The notes: generated from the letters alone by a model not told the origin. Shown: positions 32,924 through 40,886, counted from the first letter of the stretch. The stretch: DNA of 64,000 nt from CALMEC01 sp963706315 (GCA_963706315.1 CAVPMA010000024.1:124001-188000), one strand, 5' to 3'. Numbers and translations: made by a program.

Positions 32924-33990
32924 CGGCTCGTGCTCCGGGTGGTGTCGTGGACGTGCTCCACGAGCCGGGCGAGCTGCGCGGGGTCGGTATCGGGCAGCAC
33001 GCCGTGCCCCAGGTTGAACACGTGACCCGGCCGTCCGCCGGCCTCGGCCAGCACGCGGTCGGCCTCGCCTGCGATCGCGTCCCAGCCGGCCAGGAGCACC
33101 GTGGGGTCGAGGTTCCCCTGGATGCCCTTGTCGTGGCCGATTCGCCTCCAGGCATCGTCCAGCCCGACTCGCCAGTCCACGCAGACGAGGTCTGAGCCGG
33201 CGGATGCGAGCTGCTCGAGCATCCCGCCGACGCCGGTCCCGAAGTGGATCGTGGGAACACCGGTCTCGCGCACCGCGTCGAAGATGCGCCGGCTGAAGGG
33301 CAGCACGTGGGTCTCGTACGCGGACGGTCCCAGGTCGCCGATCCAGGAGTCGAAGAGCTGCAACACCTGCGCCCCGGCGTCCACCTGGGCGTTCAGGTAG
33401 CGGACCGTGACCTCGGTGAGGGTCTCCATCAGCTCCGCCCACAGCGCCGGCCGGCCGTACATGAGGGCCTTCGCCCGGCCGCGATCCTTGCTGGGCTTCC
33501 CCTCGATCATGTACGAAGCCAGGGTGTATGGCGCCCCCGCGAATCCCACCAGCGCGGCGCGGCCGTCCAGCTCGCGTCGCACCATCCGGAGCGCTTCGAA
33601 GATCTCGGGGGTCGCTTCCTCGGCCTCGACGACACGCAGCGCCCGTACCGCGGCCTCGTCGCGCACCGGCTCGTGGATGATCGGGCCGATGCCGGGGTCG
33701 ATCGAGAACGGCACGCCCATGCCGTACAGCGGCAGCATGATGTCGGCGTAGAGCACCGCCGCGTCGACGCCCATGAGGTCGACCGGCATCAGGGTGACCT
33801 GCGTGCAGAGATCCGGCGTGCGGGTCATCGTGAGGATGTCGTACTTCTCGCGGAGCTCCCGGTACTCCGCGAGGCAGCGTCCCGCCTGGCGCATGAACCA
33901 CACCGGGGTGCAGTCCACCGGCTCCAGCCGGCACGCTCCCAGCATTCGCTCCTCGCCGGTGAGGGTCCCGACGGCGGTCTCGGATGACAT
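32920..33990 (-). CDS. hemE: uroporphyrinogen decarboxylase
   Basis: 356 residues. Decarboxylates the four acetates of uroporphyrinogen III to coproporphyrinogen III (EC 4.1.1.37). Motifs: PVWFMRQAGRC near 29-39 (family PVWxMRQAGRY; the Tyr is Cys here), the catalytic Asp in LYADIMLPLYGMG, GFAGAPYTLASYMIEG, IHFGTGVGG and GNLDPTVLLAG. ATG start with GGAGG five bases upstream. First gene of the hemE-hemH-copA-metallohydrolase run; transcription presumably starts in the 217-base gap before the divergent GST gene. Confidence 0.96.
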   Translation of the reverse strand: MSSETAVGTLTGEERMLGACRLEPVDCTPVWFMRQAGRCLAEYRELREKYDILTMTRTPDLCTQVTLMPVDLMGVDAAVLYADIMLPLYGMGVPFSIDPGIGPIIHEPVRDEAAVRALRVVEAEEATPEIFEALRMVRRELDGRAALVGFAGAPYTLASYMIEGKPSKDRGRAKALMYGRPALWAELMETLTEVTVRYLNAQVDAGAQVLQLFDSWIGDLGPSAYETHVLPFSRRIFDAVRETGVPTIHFGTGVGGMLEQLASAGSDLVCVDWRVGLDDAWRRIGHDKGIQGNLDPTVLLAGWDAIAGEADRVLAEAGGRPGHVFNLGHGVLPDTDPAQLARLVEHVHDTTRSTSR

Positions 33991-34207
33991 CCATACCTCC
34001 AGTGGCGGACGCGAAGGACCGGTGCAGCAACGCTAGCGAACGTGCGGCGAGCGGCGGGGGACAGCCGTCCCGCCACGGACCGCCCAAGGACCCCGCTCGG
34101 CCCGGTCCGCCGCGCTCGGCGGGCGCTCCCCGTCGATCGCTCGCGCTCATCATCGTGATTCCGCACACCGGTTTGCGCGGCCGGGCGCCGTCAGCGAGGC
34201 TCCGGCC

Positions 34208-34810
34208 ATGACGTCGACGCTCGTGCTCTACGACAACCGCGGATCGTCCAACGCGCTCAAGGTCCGGTTCCTGCTGGGTGAGCTCGGCCTGGAGGTCGAC
34301 CTCGTCGACGTGCCGCTCGACGACGACCGGCCGCAGTGGTACCGCGACCTGCACCCGTTCGGCACGGTGCCGTGCCTCGTCGACGGCGATCTCCGCCTCG
34401 TCGAGTCGAACACCATCCTGCGCTACCTGGCCGACCGCGAGGGGCGCGACGACTTGTACCCCCGCGGCCTCCGCGAGCGCGCGCGGGTCGACGAGCTCTT
34501 GGACGCGCTCAGCCTCGCGGTGCGGCCGGCGCTCTGGGAGCTCGAGCTCCGGACCTACTACGCGACGACGTCGTATCCGCCGCACGCGGTGGCCGCGGCC
34601 AGGGAGGCGTTGAGCCGCGCGATGGTGGGCTGGGAGTCCCTCATTGAGCCCGGCGGCGCGTTGACCGGCAGTTTCAGCATCGCCGACATCGCGGCCGCGG
34701 CGCGCATGTGGCTCCTCCCGCAGCTGCCGATCGACCTCGCGCCGTTTCCGAAGACCCGGCAGATGCTCGCGGCCGCCACCGCGCGACCGGCCTACCGCGC
34801 GGCCCTCTGA
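34208..34810 (+). CDS. glutathione S-transferase family protein
   Basis: 200 residues: N-terminal thioredoxin-fold domain (1-80, with TVPCLVDGDLRLVESNTILRYL, the cis-Pro and the ES thiol-binding pair) and a C-terminal helical domain (90-195, SFSIADIAAAAR, with the conserved N-cap Asp). The first-strand region NRGSSNALKV offers a Ser as the catalytic residue. Actinobacteria usually lack glutathione, so the thiol substrate may be another molecule or the protein may act as a reductase or isomerase; that is inference. ATG start without a strong Shine-Dalgarno. Convergent with the YidB-like gene, seven bases apart. Confidence 0.85.
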   Translation: MTSTLVLYDNRGSSNALKVRFLLGELGLEVDLVDVPLDDDRPQWYRDLHPFGTVPCLVDGDLRLVESNTILRYLADREGRDDLYPRGLRERARVDELLDALSLAVRPALWELELRTYYATTSYPPHAVAAAREALSRAMVGWESLIEPGGALTGSFSIADIAAAARMWLLPQLPIDLAPFPKTRQMLAAATARPAYRAAL

Positions 34811-34817
34811 TCCCGCG

Positions 34818-35234
34818 CTAGCCCGGACCGAAGCGCGAGAGCTTCTGGATCATCGACGCGAGGGCGTCGTCGTCGGGAATGGTCCCGTCGGGGGTGAGGT
34901 GGTCCACGACCTCCGGCAGTCCGGCGGCGAGCTGCTCGCGCACGTCGTCGATGCTCATCCCGGTCTGATCGGCGATCTGCTTCAACTCGTCCGGTCCGAG
35001 GGCGCGCTCGAGCTCGTCGGGGTTGAGCGGCGTGTTGGGGCCGGTGCCGACCCAGGAGGCGGCCTTGTCGGCCAGGTCCGCGCGCTTGAACTTGTCGAGC
35101 AGGCCGCCGAGCCCGCCGCTCAACTGGATCATCCCGAGCGCGGCGCCCAGCATCGGCCCGCTGAGGATCTTCGCCAGCATGCCGCCGCCCGACCGGTCGA
35201 AGAACATCCGAAGGAATGATCCGAGTGAGGCCAT
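34818..35234 (-). CDS. YidB-like (DUF937) family protein
   Basis: 138 residues. The C-terminal half matches the YidB/DUF937 pattern: ADLADKAASWVGTGPNTPLNPDELERALG, then KQIADQTGMSIDDVREQLA and LPEVVDHLTPDG. The N-terminal half is Gly- and Met-rich and helical. No signal peptide or clear membrane span. Function unknown; family members are soluble and helical. The start ATG at 35234 is preferred over an open extension to 35303 because upstream residues are Arg/Pro-rich. It stands alone, convergent with the GST gene. Confidence 0.8.
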   Translation of the reverse strand: MASLGSFLRMFFDRSGGGMLAKILSGPMLGAALGMIQLSGGLGGLLDKFKRADLADKAASWVGTGPNTPLNPDELERALGPDELKQIADQTGMSIDDVREQLAAGLPEVVDHLTPDGTIPDDDALASMIQKLSRFGPG

Positions 35235-35428
35235 CCGCGGTCTCCCGGGCCGACGAAGGGGAGCGGGGACGCTACCAGCGGCCATCACGCGGTTTCGTCG
35301 CACGCGACGTATCAGCGCGCCCCGGTCCGGCTCCTGTTGCCAGACCCCGGACGACCCACCGCCGTCAGCGGGTCGGAAGCGTCACTCGACGCCTCTCACG
35401 CCCTCTCACGATTCGAAGGAGATTCCCG

Positions 35429-35797
35429 ATGAAGGCAACCCGGCGCACCCGCGTCGCCCTTGCGCTCGCATCATGCGCCCTGGTCACGGCTCCCGCGGCG
35501 CAGGCGTCGCTGCAGAGCGATGGACTCACCTACAGTCAGCCCGCGGGCGACGATCACGCCCGCGCCACCCCCGCCGCGACGACGCACGTGTTCGTCGCCG
35601 GTAACCGCGGCCGGTCCGACGAAGGGGTTCCCGTCGGCCCGTTCCCGGCTCCACCGCAGACCGTCATCGCCGCGTCGAGCGGCTTCGACTGGCAGGACGC
35701 CGGTGTGGGCTTCGGCACCGCGGCGGGGATCGTCCTGGTGGCCGCCGGTACCGTCCTCGGCGCGCGCAAGCTCCGCGAGCCGCGCGTGTCGATCTGA
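35429..35797 (+). CDS. small exported, membrane-anchored protein of unknown function
   Basis: 122 residues. Clear signal peptide (Lys/Arg start, hydrophobic core ALALASCALVTAPAAQA, likely cleavage after AQA near residue 24). A polar, Pro/Asp-rich middle follows, then a C-terminal hydrophobic helix (FGTAAGIVLVAAGTVLGA, near 94-112) and a basic tail (RKLREPRV). The segment SSGFDWQDAGVGFGTAAG recalls a small protein type I remember as common in Thermoleophilia. ATG 35429 has GAAGGAG eight bases before it. Probably sits across the membrane with its middle outside. Not assignable to a function. Confidence 0.7.
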   Translation: MKATRRTRVALALASCALVTAPAAQASLQSDGLTYSQPAGDDHARATPAATTHVFVAGNRGRSDEGVPVGPFPAPPQTVIAASSGFDWQDAGVGFGTAAGIVLVAAGTVLGARKLREPRVSI

Positions 35798-35816
35798 CTA
35801 CGCCACCGCACGCACA

Positions 35817-35846
35817 ACCGGGGGTCCGTTGCCGATGGCCCCCGGT
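35817..35846. terminator. convergent hairpin terminator
   Basis: ACCGGGGG (35817-35824) pairs perfectly with CCCCCGGT (35839-35846). It lies 20 bases after the small exported protein gene and 12 bases before the end of the opposing membrane gene, so it can serve both. No U-tract. Confidence 0.6.
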
Positions 35847-35857
35847 CCGTTTGAGGC

Positions 35858-36214
35858 TCAGAAGCGTCGCGTGCGTACGGCGCGCGGCAGGAATTCCCGC
35901 ACGCGTTCGACGCCCCGGCCGGCGAGGTCGCGGGCGGCCAGGCGCAGACGGTCCCGCGCGATGGCGGCCTCGAGTTCCCGGCACGTGCGTGCTGTCGCCA
36001 CCCTGCGGCGCACACGGTCGTAGCGCGCGATCGCCCGGTCGCTGCGACGGGAGCGGTCGTCCCACGCGAGCGCCTCGCAGGCCTCGGTCGCGAGCACGTC
36101 CAGGATCCGCTGGGCCCGTGCGCGCGACCGCCGCCGCGCGGCGTGCACGGTGAAACCGATCGCGACGACCCAGACGAGCGCGATGACCGCAGCGGCGATG
36201 AGCAACTCCGACAC
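35858..36214 (-). CDS. single-span membrane protein, unknown
   Basis: 118 residues from the GTG at 36214. One N-terminal transmembrane helix (LLIAAAVIALVWVVAIGFTV, residues 4-23) is followed by a long Arg-rich, highly charged helical region (RRRSRARAQRILDVL and onward) likely to be cytoplasmic and possibly coiled coil. No family recognised. The frame is open to an ATG at 36310; neither start has a good Shine-Dalgarno, but the shorter form gives a clean membrane anchor. Confidence rests mainly on coherent composition and the terminator at its 3' end. Confidence 0.5.
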   Translation of the reverse strand: MSELLIAAAVIALVWVVAIGFTVHAARRRSRARAQRILDVLATEACEALAWDDRSRRSDRAIARYDRVRRRVATARTCRELEAAIARDRLRLAARDLAGRGVERVREFLPRAVRTRRF

Positions 36215-36345
36215 GCGCGCATCGTACTGCGGATGCGCGGCCCCGAGGATTCGCGATGTCGCCGGCGCGGGCCCGGGATCTGCCGGTCGGCTCGGCGGGC
36301 GCTCGTGCATGATGACGGCGGGTAACGGCGACAGGAGCGGGTGGT

Positions 36346-36798
36346 ATGGCGGAGGCTGATGGGCGGCGCTATCTCGACGACTTTCAGGTCGGTCAGCGGT
36401 TCACGTCGGGCACCTACACGATGACCGAGGCGGAGATCGTCGCCTTCGCCCGCGAGTTCGATCCGCAGCCGTTCCATCTCCACCATGACGAGGGGCGCGA
36501 CAGCCTCCTCGGTGGGCTGGCTGCGAGCGGGTGGCACACAGCGGCCGTGACGATGCGCCTGCAGGTGGAGGGCGAGATGCAGATGGCGGGCGCCATCGTC
36601 GGTGCCGGCGGCGAGATCACCTGGCCGGCGCCGACCCGCCCCGGCGATGTGCTTCGCGTCGAGACCGAGGTGCTCGACGTCCGCCCGTCGCGCTCTCGCC
36701 CCGACCGCGGGATCGTCATTGTGCTCGCCGAGACGAAGAATCACGATGGCGTCGTGGTGCAGGCACTCAAGGCGACGCTCGTCGTCCCGCGCCGCTGA
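36346..36798 (+). CDS. MaoC-like dehydratase (hot-dog fold)
   Basis: 150 residues. MaoC/R-hydratase pattern: LDDFQVGQRFTSGTYTMTE, then IVAFAREFDPQPFHLHHDEG with the hydratase Asp/His pair, GLAASGWHTAAVTMRL, and ITWPAPTRPGDVLRVETEV. Such enzymes hydrate enoyl-CoA or act as hot-dog thioesterases in fatty or acid-CoA metabolism; the substrate is not evident. ATG at 36346 with AGGAG eight bases upstream. It stands alone, diverging from the membrane gene to its left. Confidence 0.88.
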   Translation: MAEADGRRYLDDFQVGQRFTSGTYTMTEAEIVAFAREFDPQPFHLHHDEGRDSLLGGLAASGWHTAAVTMRLQVEGEMQMAGAIVGAGGEITWPAPTRPGDVLRVETEVLDVRPSRSRPDRGIVIVLAETKNHDGVVVQALKATLVVPRR

Positions 36799-36845
36799 CC
36801 GCGGGCGGCGGCCACGGCAGGCGGCCAACGAGCGAAGGAGCGACC

Positions 36846-37067
36846 GTGAGCACACCGCCTTCAGTCATCACCGAAGTCGACCCTTTCACCGTCGCGACGG
36901 GACGGCCCCCGGTGCGCCGCCGTCGACGGCAGTGCCCGATGCTCGACAACCGCGACGCGCCGCGAACCCCTGGGCTGATCGTCGATCGACCTTGGCCTTC
37001 GAGCGAGCGCATCCTCGTGCGGTCACGGCGCGGTGGGGCGCGGCAATGGCGCTCGTCTGGTGCGTGA
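36846..37067 (+). CDS. possible small ORF with a strong ribosome binding site, or truncated gene
   Basis: Lies in the 333-base gap between the MaoC gene and the PLDc_N-SHOCT gene. AAGGAG is seven bases before a GTG that opens a 73-codon frame. The first 22 residues (STPPSVITEVDPFTVATG) look protein-like; the remainder is Arg/Pro-rich and looks like untranslated GC-rich sequence. This could be the start of a gene whose remainder has been lost. No family is recognised. Confidence 0.3.
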   Translation: MSTPPSVITEVDPFTVATGRPPVRRRRRQCPMLDNRDAPRTPGLIVDRPWPSSERILVRSRRGGARQWRSSGA

Positions 37068-37131
37068 CCGTGGGCGTCCGTAACATCTCGCCGGGCCGAG
37101 GCGACATCGAACGAAGACGAGAGGTGCATCG

Positions 37132-37503
37132 ATGGACTTCTGGGAATTTGTTTGGGGGGCGCTCGTCGTCTTCTTCTTCGCGATGTTCCTCGTCATCTTC
37201 ATCACCGCGGTCATGGACGTCTTCCGCAGCCGTGACATCGGTGGCGGCGCGAAGGCGCTGTGGCTGGTCTTCCTGGTGGTGCTCCCGGTGATCGGCGTGC
37301 TGATCTACATGATCGTTCGTGGGCCCGGTATGGCCGAACGGAGCTACCAGACCCAGATGGCCCACGCGGAGGCGATGGTTGCGGCGGGCGGCGGTGGCTC
37401 GGTCAGCCCGGCGGATCAGCTCGCCAGGGCCAAGCAGCTGCTCGACAGCGGCGCGATCGACGAGGCCGAATACGCCAAGCTCAAGGCGCAGATCCTCGGG
37501 TAG
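37132..37503 (+). CDS. PLDc_N-type membrane protein with C-terminal SHOCT domain (copy 1)
   Basis: 123 residues. Two transmembrane helices (about 8-28 and 43-62) flank the conserved VFRSRDIGGGAKALW loop of the phospholipase D nuclease N-terminal (PLDc_N) domain; no catalytic PLD part exists. After a Gly linker comes a SHOCT motif (DQLARAKQLLDSGAIDEAEYAKLKAQIL, 95-122), a short helical hairpin often found at C-termini of small bacterial membrane proteins. Function unknown; such genes are often stress or envelope linked. GAGAGG precedes the ATG by seven bases. A paralogue of the gene at 61255. Confidence 0.85.
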   Translation: MDFWEFVWGALVVFFFAMFLVIFITAVMDVFRSRDIGGGAKALWLVFLVVLPVIGVLIYMIVRGPGMAERSYQTQMAHAEAMVAAGGGGSVSPADQLARAKQLLDSGAIDEAEYAKLKAQILG

Positions 37504-37715
37504 GCATGGGTACCCGGATCGTCGTCCGCGCTCGTCGGGCGGGGTGGCCGCGACTCTCGGCGTTGATGATGTCGCGGCGGGCGTCGGCGGCAGGAATCTC
37601 GAGCTGACCGGCCGCGACCCCAACGCTCCAAGGTCACGCGGATGAGCATCCAGCGTGGCGTCCCCAGGGTTGCCCGGCGGATGAACCCCTGGAGGCCTCG
37701 CTGCACGGAGCGGCG

Positions 37716-37759
37716 CTCCTCACCGAGCCTGCGCGCTTGCGCGCCGGCCCGGTGAGGAG
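37716..37759. terminator. long convergent hairpin terminator
   Basis: CTCCTCACCG (37716-37725) pairs with CGGTGAGGAG (37750-37759). Inside, GCC-T-GCGCGC pairs with GCGCGC-C-GGC around a TT tip. Nineteen of 21 positions pair. It lies between the ends of two convergent genes (37503 and 37772) and has no U-tract. The remaining 268-base gap holds nothing else I can identify. Confidence 0.7.
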
Positions 37760-37771
37760 ATCACGCCGGGC

Positions 37772-38194
37772 TCAGCCCCTGAGCTCCGCCTGCGCGTCCT
37801 TCCAGCCTGCCGTCAGGGCCCAGAGCACCGCCACCTCGAGTCCGATCGCGATAAGGCTCCACAGTGGATAGGTCGGGAACCAGGCGAGTTGGACGATGCC
37901 GTTGATGATGATCACCACGATCGCGAACCATCGTGCCCAGCCTCTTCCGGCGAACAGCGATGCCGCGGCGAGGATCAGGACGATGCCCCAGATGATGAGG
38001 GCCCAGCCCCACGTCGTGAAGTCCGTCGTGACGAGGAGTGAGCTCTCGCCGCCCGGGATGAGGTAGGTCCCGCTCTTCGTGAGGGCCACGATGCCCTGAA
38101 TGATGTCGACGGCCCCGATCGTGAACATGACGGCCGCCGCGAAGAGGATCCACCCGGTCGCCGCCGGGTGTTCGTTGTAATTGTCCGTTGTCAT
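37772..38194 (-). CDS. DUF7144-like four-helix membrane protein
   Basis: 140 residues with four hydrophobic helices (about 14-36, 60-78, 84-102 and 112-130). Pattern typical of DUF7144: TGWILFAAAVMFTIGAVDIIQG, FTTWGWALIIWGIVLILAAASL, and WARWFAIVVIIINGIVQLAWFP. Function unknown. The ATG at 38194 has AAGGAG nine bases upstream; a TTG six bases earlier is a second candidate. It diverges from the DUF1269-type gene across a 255-base gap that probably holds both promoters. Confidence 0.82.
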   Translation of the reverse strand: MTTDNYNEHPAATGWILFAAAVMFTIGAVDIIQGIVALTKSGTYLIPGGESSLLVTTDFTTWGWALIIWGIVLILAAASLFAGRGWARWFAIVVIIINGIVQLAWFPTYPLWSLIAIGLEVAVLWALTAGWKDAQAELRG

Positions 38195-38449
38195 TTGCAA
38201 TCTCTCCTTGAGAGTACGGTCAGCGGGGGCCTTGCTCGGCCCCGCGGGCGCCCGATATCAGCCGCCCCGTGCGCCCTCTTCGGGAGAATGGCGGTTCACG
38301 ATGCCCTTTTGCATTGGCACGGGATACGACAGGCGATATCGGGAAACCACTAAGGAAGATGGGTATTCTCCCGGATGGCACCGGCGCAGGTGCATCCGCG
38401 ACGGTTCGTGGAGCGGCAATCGCCGCGTACCCAGACGAATGGAGAGGCG

Positions 38450-38953
38450 ATGAGCAGTAGCAATGTTGAGATCTTCGTTGCCGCGTACGAGACCGAGCAA
38501 GGTGCCGCCGCGGCGCTGAAGGCCTTCCAAGCGGCACACCGCGAGGGCGCGATCGACCTGATCGACGCGGCGGTGATCGTCCACACGTCCGAGGGGAAGG
38601 TCAAGTTCGAGGAGACGGCCGATCCCAGCGGCAAGAAGTGGGCGAAGCGTGGAGCGATCGCCGGCGGCGTCGTCGGCCTGATCTTCCCGCCCAGCATCAT
38701 CGCCGGTGCGGTCGTCGGCGGAGGCGCCGGCGGGCTGTGGGGAAAGATCCGCGACAAGGGCTTCAAGGACGAGGACCTCAAGGAGATCGGCGAGAGCCTG
38801 CCGCCCGGTACGTCGGCGATCATCGCCGTCGCCGAGGACCGGGTGCTGGCGCAGCTGGAGGCCGGGCTCGACGGTTACGAGAAGATCTCCCGGCAGATGG
38901 TCTCCGCCGAGGCCGCCGCAGCCATCGTCGCCGAGGCGGAGACCGACGAGTAA
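38450..38953 (+). CDS. DUF1269-like membrane-associated protein (copy 1)
   Basis: 167 residues. A ferredoxin-like N-terminal part (VEIFVAAYETEQGAAAALKAF), a basic stretch (KKWAKRG), a Gly-rich hydrophobic hairpin (GAIAGGVVGLIFPPSIIAGAVVGGGAGG, about 74-100), then KIRDKGFKDEDLKEIGESLPPGTSAIIAVAED. This is the DUF1269 pattern, whose members are small membrane-associated proteins of unknown role. ATG 38450 has GGAGAGG three to four bases upstream. A paralogue lies at 60491. A long hairpin terminator follows it. Confidence 0.82.
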   Translation: MSSSNVEIFVAAYETEQGAAAALKAFQAAHREGAIDLIDAAVIVHTSEGKVKFEETADPSGKKWAKRGAIAGGVVGLIFPPSIIAGAVVGGGAGGLWGKIRDKGFKDEDLKEIGESLPPGTSAIIAVAEDRVLAQLEAGLDGYEKISRQMVSAEAAAAIVAEAETDE

Positions 38954-39018
38954 CGAGGGAGGCGCATTCCGTCTTCTTCGCCGCCGCGACGTCAGGCCGG
39001 GGGGAGAGGCCGAGATCA

Positions 39019-39059
39019 CCCACCGGGGCACGGGCTGTCGCCTCCCGTGCGCCGGTGGG
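39019..39059 (+). terminator. 16-bp hairpin terminator after the DUF1269-like gene
   Basis: The 16-base arm beginning CCCACCGG (39019-39034) pairs with the arm ending CCGGTGGG (39044-39059) with a single mismatch and a nine-base loop. It lies 65 bases after the stop at 38953 and just upstream of a TATAGT promoter element. Confidence 0.7.
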
Positions 39060-39063
39060 CCGT

Positions 39064-39069
39064 TATAGT
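39064..39069 (+). promoter_or_regulatory. -10 box for the DUF6325/SHOCT genes
   Basis: TATAGT, a strong match to the housekeeping -10 consensus and rare in this GC-rich DNA, five bases past the preceding terminator and about 74 bases upstream of the DUF6325 start. The -35 region is not obvious. Confidence 0.45.
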
Positions 39070-39142
39070 CACAAGCCAGGGCCCCGCTGGTCCGCGCGAC
39101 GCCAAGCGCCATTTGGGCCATGAGATCAACAAAGGAGGCGGC

Positions 39143-39559
39143 ATGGGGATCGGCCCGGTCGACGTAGTGATCATTGGCTTTCCCGGGAACAAGTTCACCG
39201 GCCGGATTGCGCCGGCTCTGATGGATCTGGTCGACAGCGGCACAGTCCGCATCCTCGACCTGCTGTTCGTCTCCAAGGACGCCGACGGCGTCACGACGAC
39301 GATCGACATTGCCGACCTCGACCCGGAGACGGGGCCGGCGTACCTCGACGTCAGCGTGAACGCATCCGGCGCGCTCGGCCCGGAGGACGCGGAGGAGGTC
39401 GCCGACGACCTCGCGCCGAACACGTCCGCGCTCCTCATCGCGTTCGAAAACGCTTGGGCGGCTGAGTTCGTCGATGCATGCCGCGCGGCGGACGCAGTGG
39501 TCATCGACATGATCCGCATACCGGCCGATGTGGCCGAAGCGGTCCTCTCCGACAGCTAG
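39143..39559 (+). CDS. DUF6325 family protein
   Basis: 138 residues matching DUF6325: MGIGPVDVVIIGFPGNKF, TGRIAPALMDLVDSGTVRILDLLFVSKDADG, and a C-terminal half with PNTSALLIAFENAWAAEFVDA. It resembles the globular part of DUF1269 proteins without the hydrophobic hairpin. Function unknown. ATG has AAAGGAGG five bases upstream. A SHOCT-domain gene follows after 35 bases, a pairing I associate with this family; the two are likely one operon. Confidence 0.82.
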   Translation: MGIGPVDVVIIGFPGNKFTGRIAPALMDLVDSGTVRILDLLFVSKDADGVTTTIDIADLDPETGPAYLDVSVNASGALGPEDAEEVADDLAPNTSALLIAFENAWAAEFVDACRAADAVVIDMIRIPADVAEAVLSDS

Positions 39560-39594
39560 CCCGACTCCACACCGAACCGAACCGAGAGGTTGAC

Positions 39595-39870
39595 ATGGGA
39601 CTTCTACGCATGGCCGCCCGAACCGCCGTCGTCGCAGGCACCGCGACTGCCGTGTCCGGACGGGTCGCCCACCGTCAGGATGAGAAGTACGCCGCGCAGG
39701 AGCAGGAGCAGTATGAGCAGGCCGCGGCAGCGGCCGAACCGGCTGAGCCGCCCGCGTCCGAGCAGGACGAGCAGGTCGCCAAGCTGCAGGACCTGGCGCA
39801 GCTCCACAAGCAGGGCGTGCTGTCCGACGAGGAGTTCGCGGCCGCCAAGGCCAAGGTCCTCGGGATCTGA
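39595..39870 (+). CDS. small SHOCT-domain protein
   Basis: 91 residues. N-terminal weakly hydrophobic helix (MGLLRMAARTAVVAGTATAV), a Gln/Glu/Ala-rich probable coiled coil (31-55), and a C-terminal SHOCT motif (VAKLQDLAQLHKQGVLSDEEFAAAKAKVL, 61-89). SHOCT is a short two-helix module thought to mediate oligomerisation. GAGAGG lies upstream of the ATG. Second gene of the DUF6325 operon; the methyltransferase follows after 26 bases. Confidence 0.8.
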   Translation: MGLLRMAARTAVVAGTATAVSGRVAHRQDEKYAAQEQEQYEQAAAAAEPAEPPASEQDEQVAKLQDLAQLHKQGVLSDEEFAAAKAKVLGI

Positions 39871-39896
39871 CCACGGCGCGTACGGGCCGGCCGCTC

Positions 39897-40646
39897 ATGA
39901 GCGGAGCTGACCCGTACGCACGCCTGGCAGGGGTCTACGACGAGATCGTCGTCGACCCCTGCCACGAGCGATGGGCCGCCTTCCTGCACGAGCTGTGGAG
40001 CGCCGAGGGTGCGGAAGTGCGCACCGTCCTCGACGTGTGTTGCGGGACCGGGCTCCTGGCCTCCGAGCTCATCGCGCTCGGCTATCGGGTCGTCGGCGTG
40101 GACGCCTCGGCAGGGATGCTCGCCCGCGCCCGTCGGCTGCTGGGCCCCGATGTGGTCCTGCTCCGGGAAACGCTGCCCGACCTCAGGTTCGACGCGGTCT
40201 TCGACGCCGCGGTGTCGACGTTCGACGGCCTGAACTACCTGAAGCCGGGCGAGCTGCAGTCGACGCTGGTCGCCCTGGGGGGCCGGATCCGTCCCGGCGG
40301 TTGGTTCGTCTTCGACGTGCACACGGACGCCATGATGGAGTTCACCGTGGCGAACCCGTTCGTCGAGGGCCAGGCGGACGGAAAGCGCTTCGCGATCACC
40401 AGCGTCGTGGATGTCCAGGCCCGCACGTGCGAATCGCGCATCGAGGTCACCCGTGAGAGCGACGGCGGCGCGTTCAACGAGCGCCACCGTCAGTACTTCT
40501 TCACCGAGGAGCAGATCAGCGGGACACTCACCGCGGCCGGCTTCGAAGTGCTCGGGGTCACCGATGAGTACACGCATGAGCCGGTGGACGGATCGACCAT
40601 GCGGGCGACCTGGACTGCCCGGCGATGCGTTCCGCCGCCGCCGTGA
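39897..40646 (+). CDS. class I SAM-dependent methyltransferase
   Basis: 249 residues. N-terminal YARLAGVYDEIV, SAM-binding motif I TVLDVCCGTGLLASELIALG (about 42-61), acidic motif II GVDASAGMLARARRLL, and motif post-II FDAAVSTFDGLNYL. The architecture matches small-molecule methyltransferases of the UbiE/Mod-C type. Substrate unknown. ATG start without a good Shine-Dalgarno, 26 bases behind the SHOCT gene; it may be the last gene of that transcript, because a strong hairpin lies 122 bases downstream. Confidence 0.88.
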   Translation: MSGADPYARLAGVYDEIVVDPCHERWAAFLHELWSAEGAEVRTVLDVCCGTGLLASELIALGYRVVGVDASAGMLARARRLLGPDVVLLRETLPDLRFDAVFDAAVSTFDGLNYLKPGELQSTLVALGGRIRPGGWFVFDVHTDAMMEFTVANPFVEGQADGKRFAITSVVDVQARTCESRIEVTRESDGGAFNERHRQYFFTEEQISGTLTAAGFEVLGVTDEYTHEPVDGSTMRATWTARRCVPPPP

Positions 40647-40767
40647 GACTCGTTCCCCCGTTGACCATGCGGCAGGGTCGCGCAACGGCCTGCCGCTCAG
40701 ATGGACGGCGCATGTCGATCAGGCGCAATCGCGACGCGGGATGGTCGCTTAGTTCGGCCGAGCCCAA

Positions 40768-40801
40768 GCCCATCCCCTCGACGACCGTCGAGGGGATGGG
40801 C
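40768..40801. terminator. perfect 15-bp convergent hairpin terminator
   Basis: GCCCATCCCCTCGAC (40768-40782), loop GACC, then its exact complement (40787-40801). It lies in the 240-base gap between the ends of the methyltransferase (plus) and the Ppx/GppA gene (minus), so it can end both transcripts. No U-tract. No gene is seen in the gap. Confidence 0.78.
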
Positions 40802-40886
40802 TCGGGGAGGCTCATCATGCGGAACGAATTGAGCAACCCGCGTCGGAATCGAGAGAATGCGCTTCGCGTATTCGGAGCGGGACGGT

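Noticed and set aside
38361..38366. GGGTAT, resembling a SigB/SigF -10 element before the DUF1269-like gene
   Set aside because: No GTTT-type -35 at the right distance; one hexamer alone is not enough.
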